From assembly GCF_019703515.2 (NCBI RefSeq), contig NC_059368.1, positions 35,727,831 through 35,791,830 on the forward strand: a stretch of 64,000 bases of DNA. The letters are read 5' to 3'. The notes beneath the pieces were generated by a model that saw only the letters and a list, made by a program, of their open reading frames with translations, was not told where the DNA came from and made no database searches. The stretch is from Myxocyprinus asiaticus. Its lineage: Eukaryota; Chordata; Actinopteri; Cypriniformes; Catostomidae. Each line of letters opens with the position of its first letter. The stretch's first letter is position 1. Positions 1-11,800 of the stretch are shown here, piece by piece. The translations under genes were made by a program, and so were the position numbers.

Positions 1-254
1 AAGACAGGAAAGTCAGTTTTCTGCCATGGCCAGCGACGAGCCCACATCTCAATCCCATTGAGCACGTCTTGGACCTGTTGGATCGGAGGGTGAGGGCTAG
101 GGCCATTCCCCCCAGAAATGTCTGGGAACTTGCAAGTGCCTTGGTGGAAGAGTGGAGTAACAGCTCACAGCAAGTACTGGCAAATCTGGTGCAGTCCATG
201 AGGAGGAGATGCACTGCAGTACTTAATGCAGCTGGTGGCCACACCAGATACTGA
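1..254 (+). pseudogene. Tc1-like transposase, C-terminal fragment
   Basis: In one + frame the sequence reads SPHLNPIEHVLDLLDRRVRA and continues to a stop after GGHTRY at 252-254. This is the C-terminal end of a Tc1/mariner transposase: the last catalytic acidic residue lies in NPIEH, followed by the usual EEW and RRRC..VL...GG tail. The N-terminal part lies left of the window. The usual SPDLNPIEH reads SPHLNPIEH, so this copy has already diverged. About 190 bases of element 3' flank follow, then a microsatellite. Confidence 0.8.
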
Positions 255-447
255 CTGTTACTTTTGATTTTGATCCCCTCTTTGTTCAGGGTCACATTAT
301 TCCATTTCTGTTAGTCACATGTCTGTGAAACTTGTTCAGTTTATGTCTTAGTTGTTGAATCTTTTTATGTTCATACAAATATTTACACATGTTAAGTTTG
401 CTGAAAAGCAGTTGAAAGTGAGAGGACATTTCTTTTTTTTGCTGAGT
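255..447. repeat. Probable 3' non-coding end of the Tc1 fragment
   Basis: Non-coding sequence between the transposase stop and the TA/CA microsatellite. It probably holds the element's right terminal repeat, but the partner end is outside the window, so the boundary cannot be fixed. Confidence 0.35.
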
Positions 448-512
448 GTATATATATATATATATATAACACACACATATATGCACACACACATATGCAC
501 ACACACACACAC

Positions 513-557
<45 letters not shown>
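448..557. repeat. Compound (TA)n(CA)n(TA)n microsatellite
   Basis: Alternating TA, ACAC and again TA runs, visible directly. Confidence 0.9.
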
Positions 558-559
<2 letters not shown>

Positions 560-842
560 AAATATATATTTTTAACTTGATCTCAAAGAACTTGCAAGAA
601 ACAGGAGTAAAATAATTAAATAATTGTATTTAATTATGTACATGTTAAAATGTTCAGTTTCTTGCAGATACAGTTAATGTGTAGACACATTTTTAAAGGT
701 ATTAATCTTTGATACAAGAAAATGTCTACAAGCCATAAACATGCTGTAATTAAAAGTTGGGCAAAATCTTTTGCCGTTTTCCAGTGGACTTTTTTTAATA
801 ATTGAATCAAATTGGCAGATTCAATTCAGATCAAGTTTTATT
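558..842. other. AT-rich non-coding sequence
   Basis: No coding or RNA signal recognised. Confidence 0.4.
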
Positions 843-1200
843 GTCCTACCACACCTGGAGTCACAAGTTCGAATCCAGGGCGTGATGAGTGACTCCAGTC
901 AGGCTTCCTAAGCAACCATTTGGTCCGGTTGCTAGGGTGGGTAGAGTCATGTTGGGTTCTCACTCTCGGTGCGGAGTGTGATGAGTTGTGTGTGGATGCT
1001 GCAGAGAATAGTGTGAGCCTCCACATGCGCTATGTCTCCGTGGTAACGCACTCAAGCCACATGATAAGATGCAAGGATTGACTGTCTCAGACGCGAAGGC
1101 AACTGAGATTTGTCCTCCGCCACCCGGATTGAGGCGAGTCACTATGCCACCATGAGCGTATTGCTAATTGGGCATTCCAAATTGGGGAGAAAAGGGGTGA
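843..1200 (+). repeat. tRNA-derived SINE (sense copy)
   Basis: The copy contains a B-box-like motif, AGTTCGAATCC, near 864. A long GC-rich body follows, ending in AAATTGGGGAGAAAAGGGG and a poly(A) run near 1200. The same body occurs inverted at 3968-4376. The 5' A-box part appears truncated. Short reading frames in both strands across it are by-products of its GC content. Confidence 0.75.
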
Positions 1201-1269
1201 AAAAAAAAGTTTTATTGGCAAGATTAAATTGTGTACGTTGCCAGTGCTTTATTTGACACTATACATACA

Positions 1270-3712
1270 GACCCCATTTACACCTGGTATTAAGATGCGT
1301 CTAGGGTGATTCAATCACCAGGGTTGGGTTGTAATGGAATACATGTAACAGCATTATATATTAACTATATTCAGCCCCCGTTATGTTTTAAAGCACCTGT
1401 ATTCAGAATACAGTTACTTTATAAAATGTTGGTAGAATACTTCTCATAATGACCACAAAATAAGGCATAAAGAAAAACATTATTGTCAGTTAAGTGAGAA
1501 ACTTGATTGTTTTTCTGAATAGCGCAGATGCGAGCTGCAAACAGGTCTTTTCTCTCATCCCCATATCAGCAGCAGCGCGTGACTGCAGCATTGCCAGGGT
1601 TTCATGCCTAATTGGGCTAATTTGAAAACACAATTGCTGGTTAAAATCAAAGAATTGCAGGTTGTGTTTTTGGGATACTTTAAAATGGACCGCGGTATCC
1701 AAAAGGTCTGATAGTAGGCACTAAAGAATAGAAATGCTACAAATTATTCATGTATAATGATTCCCGGATTCAGTATGGGGCAACCGCACCAGCAGATCAT
1801 ATCAATTAGCACACTGTCAGCTGTGCAGCAGTATAAACACAGTCGGCAATGTTATTTCCACAAATATAACATTTGTGCGCATGATACGTTGTTTCCGCGA
1901 TTGTTGCTATATAAATACATTTATGCAGCAGCTGCAGATGTGAATTCTGTAAAGATGGACAGCTCACGATAAGCATTTGGTGAGTCACGTCCACATCAGA
2001 AACTTACAGAACTGTTGAGATAGCATTTATTAACGACAATAATATGAACAGGTAAAATAAGGATGAAAGTAGCCTAATGCAAAGACTGAAAGAGGGAAAC
2101 AGACTTGAAGTAGATCAGAGTCCAAACGACGACAGAAAAACCATGTAAATAACTACTGTAAAATTTGTGGCTTATAGACGTATGGGAGGCTAGTTCAGTG
2201 TGACACATATTGTAAAATACAGGCATGTTAATATTATTTCTCACTTTTTAAAGTACGAAGTGATTCATAAAAATATAAAACTACAACAAAAAACAAAGTA
2301 TGAGTAAAAGACTCAAAAGCACACCAAATAAAAGTGTTGGTAATAAAAGAGATAGAAAACAAAATTAATAAATCGGCCTAAATATAGAAATATGCAAGCA
2401 AGCCTAGTTAAAGCTCATTAATATACTACATTGTTGTTACGTGACCTCACCACTTTATGGCATCCAGTTATCATCTCGAAAGTAAATTTAATATTGTGTC
2501 AAAATGTATTATTCTTTGTCAGTCCAGTCTAATAATGGTTTAAGAAAGTTGGGAAAAGAAAGCATGAAAAAATGGTGCAATATTTCTCCCAGATGCATCT
2601 GAAATGTAATCTAAGCACAAAAGCAACATTTAGAGTAGAATTGTCCTTTATTTTAGTGGATTACCTGTTTTAACCTGAGCTGCAGATGTTCGTGCTTCTC
2701 ATAAGTGTCCGTGCATGTTGATTTCAAACACACTGAAGAAGATACATTAAGTTGTCATGTTTGTGTTGTATCAGCTTTTTAACATTTTCCAATCGGACGG
2801 TTGTTTCCTTTTAAAGCCGCTCGTAACAGGCAAAGTTTAAACTCTTGTTTTAGCGCAGCGGTTGATTGACAGGTGAGGGTTGGTGCTTCACTGCTGTCTG
2901 AGATGCATTCGGGACAGATTAGCATTACACCTCAAATGCGAGTTCTGACACTCGGGACGTCATGAGCCCCAGCACACATTACGAGTCAGTTTATCTGATA
3001 ATCGTACAGATGCAGTGGTACACGACACGGTTACGACCTGGCAAATTCTGAAGCAATCACATGAATTTTTGCGCTATTTTTCATTATAAGACATAAAGCC
3101 AGAGGAGGAGATTGCTTTAATTTCTTGTAGCTTGCGATTTAGAAATGAAAAAATAAGATTGGCATGGCCAGGGGCTACTTTAGCTGAAAACTTATCAATT
3201 TTTTATTTATTTTTTATAATTATTACAAATGCTGTCTAACATTTGACATTCAGATTTTGAAGGGAAGCTGTGTTATTTCATGACTGCATGCATAAATCAT
3301 AACTCCGGTGTTTTGCTGCCAGTTAGTTACTACATGATTATAAAGTACACAAAATGTACAAGATAAAGAAATTGCGGAACATTCGCGCACCGTCTCTGCC
3401 GGTTATACTTAGATTTAATCTAAGTGCAAAAATTACGTTTAATGCAGAATTATTTAAGAGTTATTTTAGTGGAGTAGGCTACCTGTAGGTTATTATTCAG
3501 CTTCGGATGTAGGCCACGTCCTTCTCATCTGTCACTGCTTGCATGTTGATAGCAGACATACTGAAGAAGATCCGTGAGGTCTTGTCCATGTGAATGTGCT
3601 TTAAAGCCACACATAGCAAAGTTTAAAAATCTTGTTTTAGCACAGTGCTTGATTGACAGGTAGAACTTTCAACCTAGAAGTCTTTGGTTTCACCAGACTC
3701 ACGCTTGGAGAG
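1270..3712 (+). repeat. Unnamed dispersed repeat with internal duplication
   Basis: A block at about 2595-2870 recurs at about 3415-3665, with shared motifs such as ACTGAAGAAGAT, CAAAGTTTAAA and GATTGACAGGT. The second block, extended from about 3248 to 3712, recurs inverted at about 58266-58705. The stretch starting at 1270 begins with ACCCCATTTACACCTGGTAT, and the 58.7-kb copy carries the complement of the same motif. I take this as one repeat family with an end near 1270. The exact limits are inferred by eye. No coding potential is seen. Confidence 0.5.
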
Positions 3713-3967
3713 TTTAAAAAAAAAATCGATCACATATCCACTATCGTGTGCATATACAAATATAAAAGATGCTACAATACTGTAAATACCACCTAAATGT
3801 AGCCCTAGAACTGAAACGAATGCAAGTATGACGAATCAAAAAATAGACTTGACAGAAATTTTATCTCTCTATCTAACTTAAGATAGATCACCAAATCGGC
3901 TCATTCAACCACACACACCTCACGAATTCAAGCCGACAGTGTCCAAATTTTTTATAAAAAATATTTT

Positions 3968-4376
3968 TTTACATCCCCTTTTCTCCCCAATTTGGAATAC
4001 CCAATTTCCAGTGCATCTAAGTCCTCGTGGTGGCGTAGTGACTCGCCTCAATCCGGGTGGCGGAGGAAGAATCGCTGTTACCTCCGCATCCGAGATGTCA
4101 ATCCGCGCATCTTATGTGGCTTGTTTAGTGCGTTACCACGGAGACGTAACGTGCGTGGAGGCTCATACTATTCTCCGAGGCATCTATGTGCAACTCACCA
4201 TGTGCCCCACAGAGAGCGAGAACCACATTATAGCGACCACGAGGTGGTTACCCCATGTGACTCAACCCTCTCTAGCAACCGGGCCAATTTGGTTGCTTAG
4301 GAGACCTGGCTGGAGTCACTCAGCATGCCCTGGATTCGAACTCACGACTCCAGGGGGCTACCCAGGCCCCAATTTT
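3968..4376 (-). repeat. tRNA-derived SINE (inverted copy)
   Basis: Reverse complement of the SINE at 843-1200. It starts with CCCCTTTTCTCCCCAATTTG and ends with GGATTCGAACTCACGACTCC, the complement of a tRNA T-arm/B-box. This copy is longer at the tRNA-like end. The 189-codon open frame across it on the + strand is incidental. Confidence 0.75.
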
Positions 4377-5329
4377 TTATGCATTTTAAAAAAATTATTG
4401 GGAGGTCGTGAGGTGCTTGTAAGCCACTCAGCTCTGCTTGTAATTCCTCTCACACGATGCAAGCTGCGACCACACGAGTACCAACGATTTCCACGCGATC
4501 TCTCCTGACTGGAAAAAATCGGTCGGGAGCTCGCACGACAGCCTAAAATCACACCGTGTATGCCCGCCCTTATGCAATGTTTTCTTTATTGCATTACTTT
4601 GGGAAGATGTTGAGTTTCTTGAGGAAAGTTTATAATAATAATATTGGTCAACAACATATCAGACTGCAAAGTAGCATAAAGTAAAATTTAGCATTATGGT
4701 AAGAATGATTAAAACACAGTTTAGTGTTTTTGTTTGTTTGTTTTTTCCTTAGACTATTGTCAATTTCCAAATACAGAGAAAATGATATAAGAGGAAGTAT
4801 TTAATTCACTGACTGGATTATCCAAAAATAGGCTGTACAATATGGTTACATTTTTTTTTTATTGATTTTTGAAATAAATTTACTACATTGTGATATATAT
4901 CATTTATTGTGCTGTAAGATTACTGATTTCGTGATATAATATTTTGGTCATATCACCCATTCTTACCGTACAGTAAATCTGCTTCCGTGTTTATTATGCT
5001 TGGGACATGCTTCACGCACAATGAATAGGTGTGCACTCATTAATTGTTTATTTTATGTGTTAAACAGTCAACTATTATTCACAGAAATGAACGCTATAAA
5101 TTTTCCAGTAATACAATTTTTTATTTTAATAAATAAAATAAACTATAATAAACTTAACACTGTAATAATGTTATAACGTTTTATCACAATATTTTAAAAA
5201 GTTGCTTTATAGTTTATCTAAAGCTTTATCAGAGTTCATCACACAAAAAATAATGCAATCAGAAAAGTGCAAAATAGTGTTCTGGTGTTATTTAATTGAA
5301 TTCAGATTCTTTAATTATATCCCCCACAG
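4377..5329. other. YLPM1 intron sequence upstream of first visible exon
   Basis: AT-rich sequence ending in the acceptor CCCCCACAG at 5321-5329. I looked for the expected upstream Gln-rich YLPM1 exon and did not see it. Confidence 0.5.
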
Positions 5330-5889
5330 ACAATGCCCTTGGACATGCAGTTGCAACACTATGAAATGCAACAACAACGGTTTGCTCCATTGTTCCAAGA
5401 ATGGAACAGGCACTTTAATTTGTGGTTAGAACAGTTTCAGTCTTACCCACACAAAGACCAGCTACAGGATTATGAAGCCCAGTGGAAGCAATGGCAAGAG
5501 CAAATGAATTCAACTTCAGCTCATTTGCAAGAGAGAGTCACAACTCTTAGAACCATGCAGCATCAGTATGGTACTGGCCCTTCTTATGGAGGCATGATGG
5601 GACAATATGGGCAGCATAGACTCCATGGACCAGATAGAAACACGCATTTAACCAGCCCAGGGGTTCCATCTATGCCTCCGCCAGTTAACATGGATGCCAT
5701 ATCAGGACCTTCACCACAGGGTCCTCCACCTTCTGGACCAGGTATTCCACAAGGGTCATCATCTTCAAATGCTGCGGAAACTTACCCAGCTTCTGGTCCA
5801 GATTCTGTCTCTGAAACTTGCAAAACTGCTGGACCAACCGGACCAGGAGTTAGACCTCCTGGACCTCGTGGAAGATTTGATGGCCCAAG
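5330..5889 (+). CDS. ylpm1: YLPM1 coding exon 1 of window
   Basis: Acceptor CCCCCACAG|ACA and donor AG|GTAACA. It encodes [17 protein letters not shown], then the helical [20 protein letters not shown], and a Pro/Gly-rich tail. The exon opens in phase 0 with a Thr codon just before the Met, matching the internal ..TMS.DMQL.. of the human protein, so this Met is not the true start. It ends in phase 2. Confidence 0.93.
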
Positions 5890-8800
5890 GTAACACTTCA
5901 AAATTAAGGATTGTTTGGGTAACACATCTCTCTAGAGCTAGATTACTGATTTTTGTTTTTTTTGTATTTTTTCAGGTTTGAAGGTCCCAGAGGTCCACGC
6001 TTTGAACAGCCACCACAGCAACGTTTTAGTGGACCACCTAGATTTGACAATAGCCAGCGATTCAGTCGACCACCCAGAGGTAATCCTCTGCGGCCAGGGG
6101 CTCCAGCAAGACTTGAGAAAACCCCTTTGCAGAATCCACCCCCACGCTTCGAAAGATCCCCTGCTCCACCACAAAAACCAGGGTTTGGCCCGCAATCCAG
6201 TCTAAGCACTGGCAATCAAACATCTAAAGCTGATGTACCACTGGATCCTCCATCTCAAACAGGTTCAGAAAAAAACAAAATGCCCCAAGATCAAATCAAC
6301 AAAAAAGACGGTGCTTCTACTGCACACTTACTGACAGATGACATATTGGATTCAGGGGATGGATTTTTTCTTCAGAATGGACCCATTCCTCAAACGCAAG
6401 ATAAGAAACCTGAGAATGCCTCTGCAGAGATTGCTAAGCAGAAGAAGACCACAGCAGATTCAAGTAAAACATCCTTACCTGTGGAAAGTCCGAACAGCAC
6501 CAACAAAAACTCTCAGAATTCTGTCTCACAGTCTTCTAAAAGTGGTCAACCGACTAATGGGCCACCACAACAAACAAAGCCTCCTCAGCGCGATCAGTTT
6601 AAACCTGATACACCTAAAGAGCTTCCTAGGGGCCCACAGGTGAATCAGACGGGGCCACCACATGCCACACTAGGGAGGGGAAGAGGCCAAGGGCCAGTAC
6701 CTCTCAGAGGCAGGGGGCGTGGACGTAGTCGAGGACAGTACGGAGGGCCAATGGGCGATCCCACCTGCCAACGAGAAATAATGGAGGATGTTTTCTATGA
6801 CAATCAAGCACCAGATGACATTAGTCACGTAGTGGACCACGATTTGGCCTGGAGAGATCCCTCTCTAGATGAGTCTGGAGAAATGGATGACCAGGGAGCC
6901 CCCGATGAGATGTGGCATCCAGAGGAGCACCACTTCCCAGAAGAGCACTATGAAAAACCTGGAACCCGAAGACCTCCAATGGGTCACAGGGAGCACCCAG
7001 AGAGTGCCCATCCAGAAGAACACTGGGAAGAAGAACCACAGGATTACTGGGAGGAAGAAGATCCCTACTGGGCAGAGAGAAGACCTCCCATGCACGATAG
7101 ACCGGCTTTTCCTCCAGATGGCCCTAGAAGACCCCCTTTCCAACCTCGATTTATGCCTCATGGCCCAAGACGCCCACCTCCTCCTGGGAGTATGAACCCA
7201 CATGGTCCTCCACACATGGTCCGTGGGGGTATGGGACCGCGATTCAGGCGTGGTGGCCCATGGGGACCACCACCACCACTACGTCATGAAATGAGACTCC
7301 CACCTCCCCCTCATGAAATCTTAGATAGGGATCCAGGATATGAAGATGAAATGGACAGAGAACCTGAATGGCCACATCACCATGGGAGAGAACTTAGACG
7401 TCCTCCTTTACCTCCCCATGAAATAACAGAGAGAGAGATAAGAAGACCACCGATGAGGCCACCAATTCCAAGTGACAGGTGTCGTAGACCCCCACCCCAT
7501 GAAGAAGAAATTTATGAAGAGGAATACCCATATGGTCCAGAGGATGATGGATACAGAAGGCCAGCACATGATTATCATCCAGATTATGAACAAGATGATG
7601 AATATTACCATTCTCGTGAAGAATGGGGCAGAAAGCATCCTGATGAAGACTATCCACCACACGTCCCACCAGAGCATATTAGAGAGGATCGTTGGGTAGA
7701 GGAAAGAGAAAGATCATTTGTATATGAGGAAGAGGATAGATATAGAGAGGAACGAAGAGGACCTGGTTACCCTGATAGTCCTCCTTATCGAGAACGAGAT
7801 AGGGAGCCTCCATACCACTCTCGATCTGATTGGGAAAGGCCACTACCTCCACCCCTACCAGAGAGAGGTTACTCTCATCCAGTTGGTGAAACTGTGTCCC
7901 ATTATGAAAGGAACCCGGAGTCCCTTCCTGGCCTGGCCCCACCTCAAGAACCAGATGCCCCACTTGAGCATTCTTCACCTGGTGCAACTAAAACTGTACT
8001 TGCTCTTTCTCAAAGGCAGCATGAGATCATCCTCAAAGCTGCCCAGGAGCTGAAAATGATAAGGTAATTGGATTTACTCAACTGTGTTTAAATGTTATAA
8101 CATCGTGCTTCAGTTGGCTGAGATTTTATAAAATGACATTCAAACATGGATGACAATGACATAATTGCTCGTAGAGAGTTGCAGGAAAGCAAAATGGCTT
8201 TGGGAGAAGCAGCCGTCCCAGAGTCAGTTGGGTTGCCTCCAGAACTTCCCCATGGTATTCTTGGATTGGAAATTCCACCTGAGGTTAAAAGTGCTCTTCA
8301 GGTATGCCAACCATGGGTTTATAATTACGATCCTTGATTCAGATGCAAATGTTCAATAGTGCAGTAGCATGTTGTGAAACAGCTATTAACTTACATCACC
8401 ATTTCTCCCTTAAGGCTACCAATTTATTGTCAGAAACGGGACAGACACTTCCTGCTCAACTTTTGGAAGCTGGTTTGCCCCATTCAAATCAAACTTCAGA
8501 CTTCCTTCATACGTCCTCAACGCCTGCCCCTAAACCCTCATTCATTGCTAAAACAGTGGACTATGGACATGGTCGTGGTAAGTATATTCTGGCTCTCAGG
8601 TGACATCATTTTAAATGTATCTAGTCAGACTACATTTTGTTTTTATATTTAGCAGATGGAGGCACAACAGTGGAAAGGATTTCCTATGGAGAGAGAATAG
8701 TGTTGAGGCCTGGACCCGTGCCATCTGAGCGACCTTATGAGAAAGGTTGGTTCTCTTCCATGAAGTGAAATAATTTGGTTTTAGTTTATCTATTTTTTTC

Positions 8801-11800
8801 TTTATGTCTGATGATCTTCTCTCCTCCTTTGTTAGAGCCTCTTGGCCGAGACCCATACTATGAAAGAAAAAATGACCCATATGGCCTACCCAGAGATTAT
8901 GACAGGGAATGGGACAGAGATCCATACAGGGAGAAGCCACCCCTGGATTATGAAAGAGAGAGATATGAAAGAGACCGTTACCTACGAGATGAACGGTATG
9001 TAGATTTTGAACTGCTGCTGCACCCATTTCTCACTGTTGCTTTTAATGACAGTTAATTTCATTATTTCATTCAGTTCATTACTAACAAGAAAGTAGAGCT
9101 CGACCGAAAATTGAATTCACTAACATTCAGGGAACATACACTAACCGTGTGTACACTCAAATTTGTGCATAAAATCTGCGTAAAATCGTTTTCACGCAAA
9201 ATTCTTGATTTACCAAGTTTGCACTAAAATTGATAATTTTTTTTAAAATAAAATTAGAAACCAACTGAAACCACTCGTATTAAAAAAAAACAAAAAACAT
9301 TCAGAAATCATTTCCATCTTCAGAGTAACAACATTTATGTGTGTTATAGCTCAAGTAGGGATTGGTTCTGTCCATGTGTGCTCAGTGAACAGTGCACAAA
9401 CTGCTTAATCATTGATGGATTTAGCATGTTGTGTGCTCGCTACGATCCATTGAAAGTCAGCCTTCAATCATATCTTTTGTCAGCTGCGGAGGTGGCAAGC
9501 TGGGTGTGCCTCTCACACTTAGTCCCAGGATGGGTGCATTTACTGTATCAGACCCAAAACCTATCCAGGTGTTGCCATCATGGCTTGCCTTATGACTCAT
9601 TCGAATGTCTGCCCTACCAACTTTCGAAGCTATTTTAGGTGCCTACCATGATGACCACGGGTAGCTGGAATCAGGGTTTGATTACGGAGAGGTAGCCTGA
9701 TAAAGGCCTACCACATCCAAGCAATGCAGCAGGCATGCAAATTATTTATTTCTGTTCAAAGTATTATGTCTGTACCTGTGGACGATGAGGCACTGATAAA
9801 TGCTACTGCACACACAGCACTCAAAGCACACTTTCAGTTGATCCAACATCTACAGTGGTACATATTAAAAAATAATTTAAAATTGATTTGCTTATTGACA
9901 ATAAGCATATTTGGCATATTGCTCTAAACATTTGCAACTGTACATATGTGGTGGTGCTGAAAACCCCTTATGGAGGTGTTTTGGTCGCGTTTAATGCAAG
10001 TTACGAACTGCGGGCACGCTCCTTCATTTAGAATAATCTTTATTCATTAACATTAGGTTAAAAATAGGGCTGCAACTAACGATTATTTTGATAATCAATT
10101 AATTGGATTAAAATAACGAAATGTTAATTTCCTGTATTTTATTCAAATGTGATAGATAAAAAAATTTAATTATAAAGGGCACAAGTATTTCGTTCGATTT
10201 ACGGTACCGAATTCTACAACATGATTCTATACTCTCACAAAACTTTGAACAAAGCCCAAATCATGAAAGTTGTTTGAATTTATTATTATTAATATTATTA
10301 TTATTACTTTCGGGACATATGCAAAACAGTTCATTTCCTTTACTTGTAAAGCTTAACAAAAGGTACTATTCATTAAAGAGTAAAATGATCCATCAGGTAT
10401 GGAGTGGGACAAAAGATCAGCACAGCAGAGGGCAAAATGACACCAGAATAAAAAAAATTATAATTCTGCCCAGCTGAAAAATACATAATTATGTTACTGA
10501 TCACATACATTAAGTATTTAAAATTCATATTGTAAGTTTTAAAAAAGTATACTCACTCATTACATGTTTCTAAACTATTCTTTTTGAAAAAAACACTTAA
10601 TGGTAGTGCATATTTATCCATTAAAATAATGTTTACCATAGTATAAATTTACTGGTGAAATCAGACATTACATTTGGCACTATCAGGACTATCAAATATC
10701 AGGACCCTTAGCATTATTATACATTATATTCAGCTTGCAGTTTAATATAGTACAATCATCAGATTCACTCTCGTGCTGAAAATTCTCATCCTAGACTCTT
10801 TTTGTCTAGACATCCTAAGCTCATTGTTTACATGCGCTTACATGAAGGGAAGAAATGATCTAAAACCCTTTAAAAGCCAGCACACTTGGACCTCTGAGAC
10901 ATTGTGATATCCAAGCTGCATAATTGATTACATTGAAACCAGTGCTTGAAGTGGAAGAAAAGAAATGCAGGTACTCTTCTTGTTACTATTAAACATCATT
11001 TTTGGGGGGTAAATAAATGATACTTATAAATATTCAATATTTATAAATAAATAAACTTGGGGTTTTATACTATACACTTCAACTACTTTCTTGCGGGGGC
11101 CAGATTATCCAGATGAACACTCAGCTGGGGTCAAACTTTTTTTCCGTATTTATCTTACCTAACACTTTTATTGTAACTAACTTGCTAATATTAAAAACAA
11201 AACACTATTAATAATGTGTTTATTTACATTAAAATATTATGTAATTTAATTACAATTTGTCTGAAGAACAAACAAGACCCTCAAACCCTCAACTAACAAA
11301 TAGGTTTTGATTAACTTTGAAAATAAAAACATGTAGGGTTATTATTTATGAAAACTGAGGAAAATATCAACCCACATAAGAAAACAGTTGCAATCTAATG
11401 TAGAACTGTCTTTTTACACAAAATAAATGTAGCCTAAAACTGAAAAAGAGCATTATGTCTGTTCTTCCTTTTCGAGGGGAAAATTAGCCTTTCCTTGTCC
11501 TGCACATATGATGAATTTGCATACAGGAACCAGATACTTGTGCAGATCATGATCATTAGAAACAGTGAACAAACTGATTTGATGATGTTCAAGATTGTGA
11601 ACACTGACACACATCTGTATGTAGAATTAAACACTGTCAGGATATATGCATAGGCAAGTTCAATGACACTTCACATAATCTGGGATACTATACACTTAGG
11701 TTGAAGTAATTAAAACAAATTTTTTATAGCCACTCCACAGATTTCATATTAGCAAACTATAGTTTTGGCAAGTCATTTAGGACATCTACTTTGTGCATGA

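Noticed and set aside
3939..4508. 189-codon open frame on the + strand
   Set aside because: It lies across an inverted tRNA-derived SINE with matching reading frames in the other copy. No protein family resemblance.
1..5329. Search for YLPM1 promoter and first exons
   Set aside because: No sequence encoding the N-terminal YLP/Gln-rich part was found. The 5' end is taken to be outside the window.
5953..5975. Upstream Met for the large YLPM1 frame (MFFLYFF..)
   Set aside because: This is the translated pyrimidine tract of the splice acceptor, not a start.
5938..6215. Open frames on the - strand over the large YLPM1 exon
   Set aside because: Antisense shadows of a Pro/Gly/Arg-rich exon. The same applies to - strand frames at 6821-7987.
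7394..7677. Two overlapping - strand frames rich in hydrophobic residues
   Set aside because: Shadows of the acidic/His-rich YLPM1 exon.
8611..9027. 138-codon frame on the - strand
   Set aside because: Antisense of two YLPM1 exons. Sense frame and splice sites explain the sequence.
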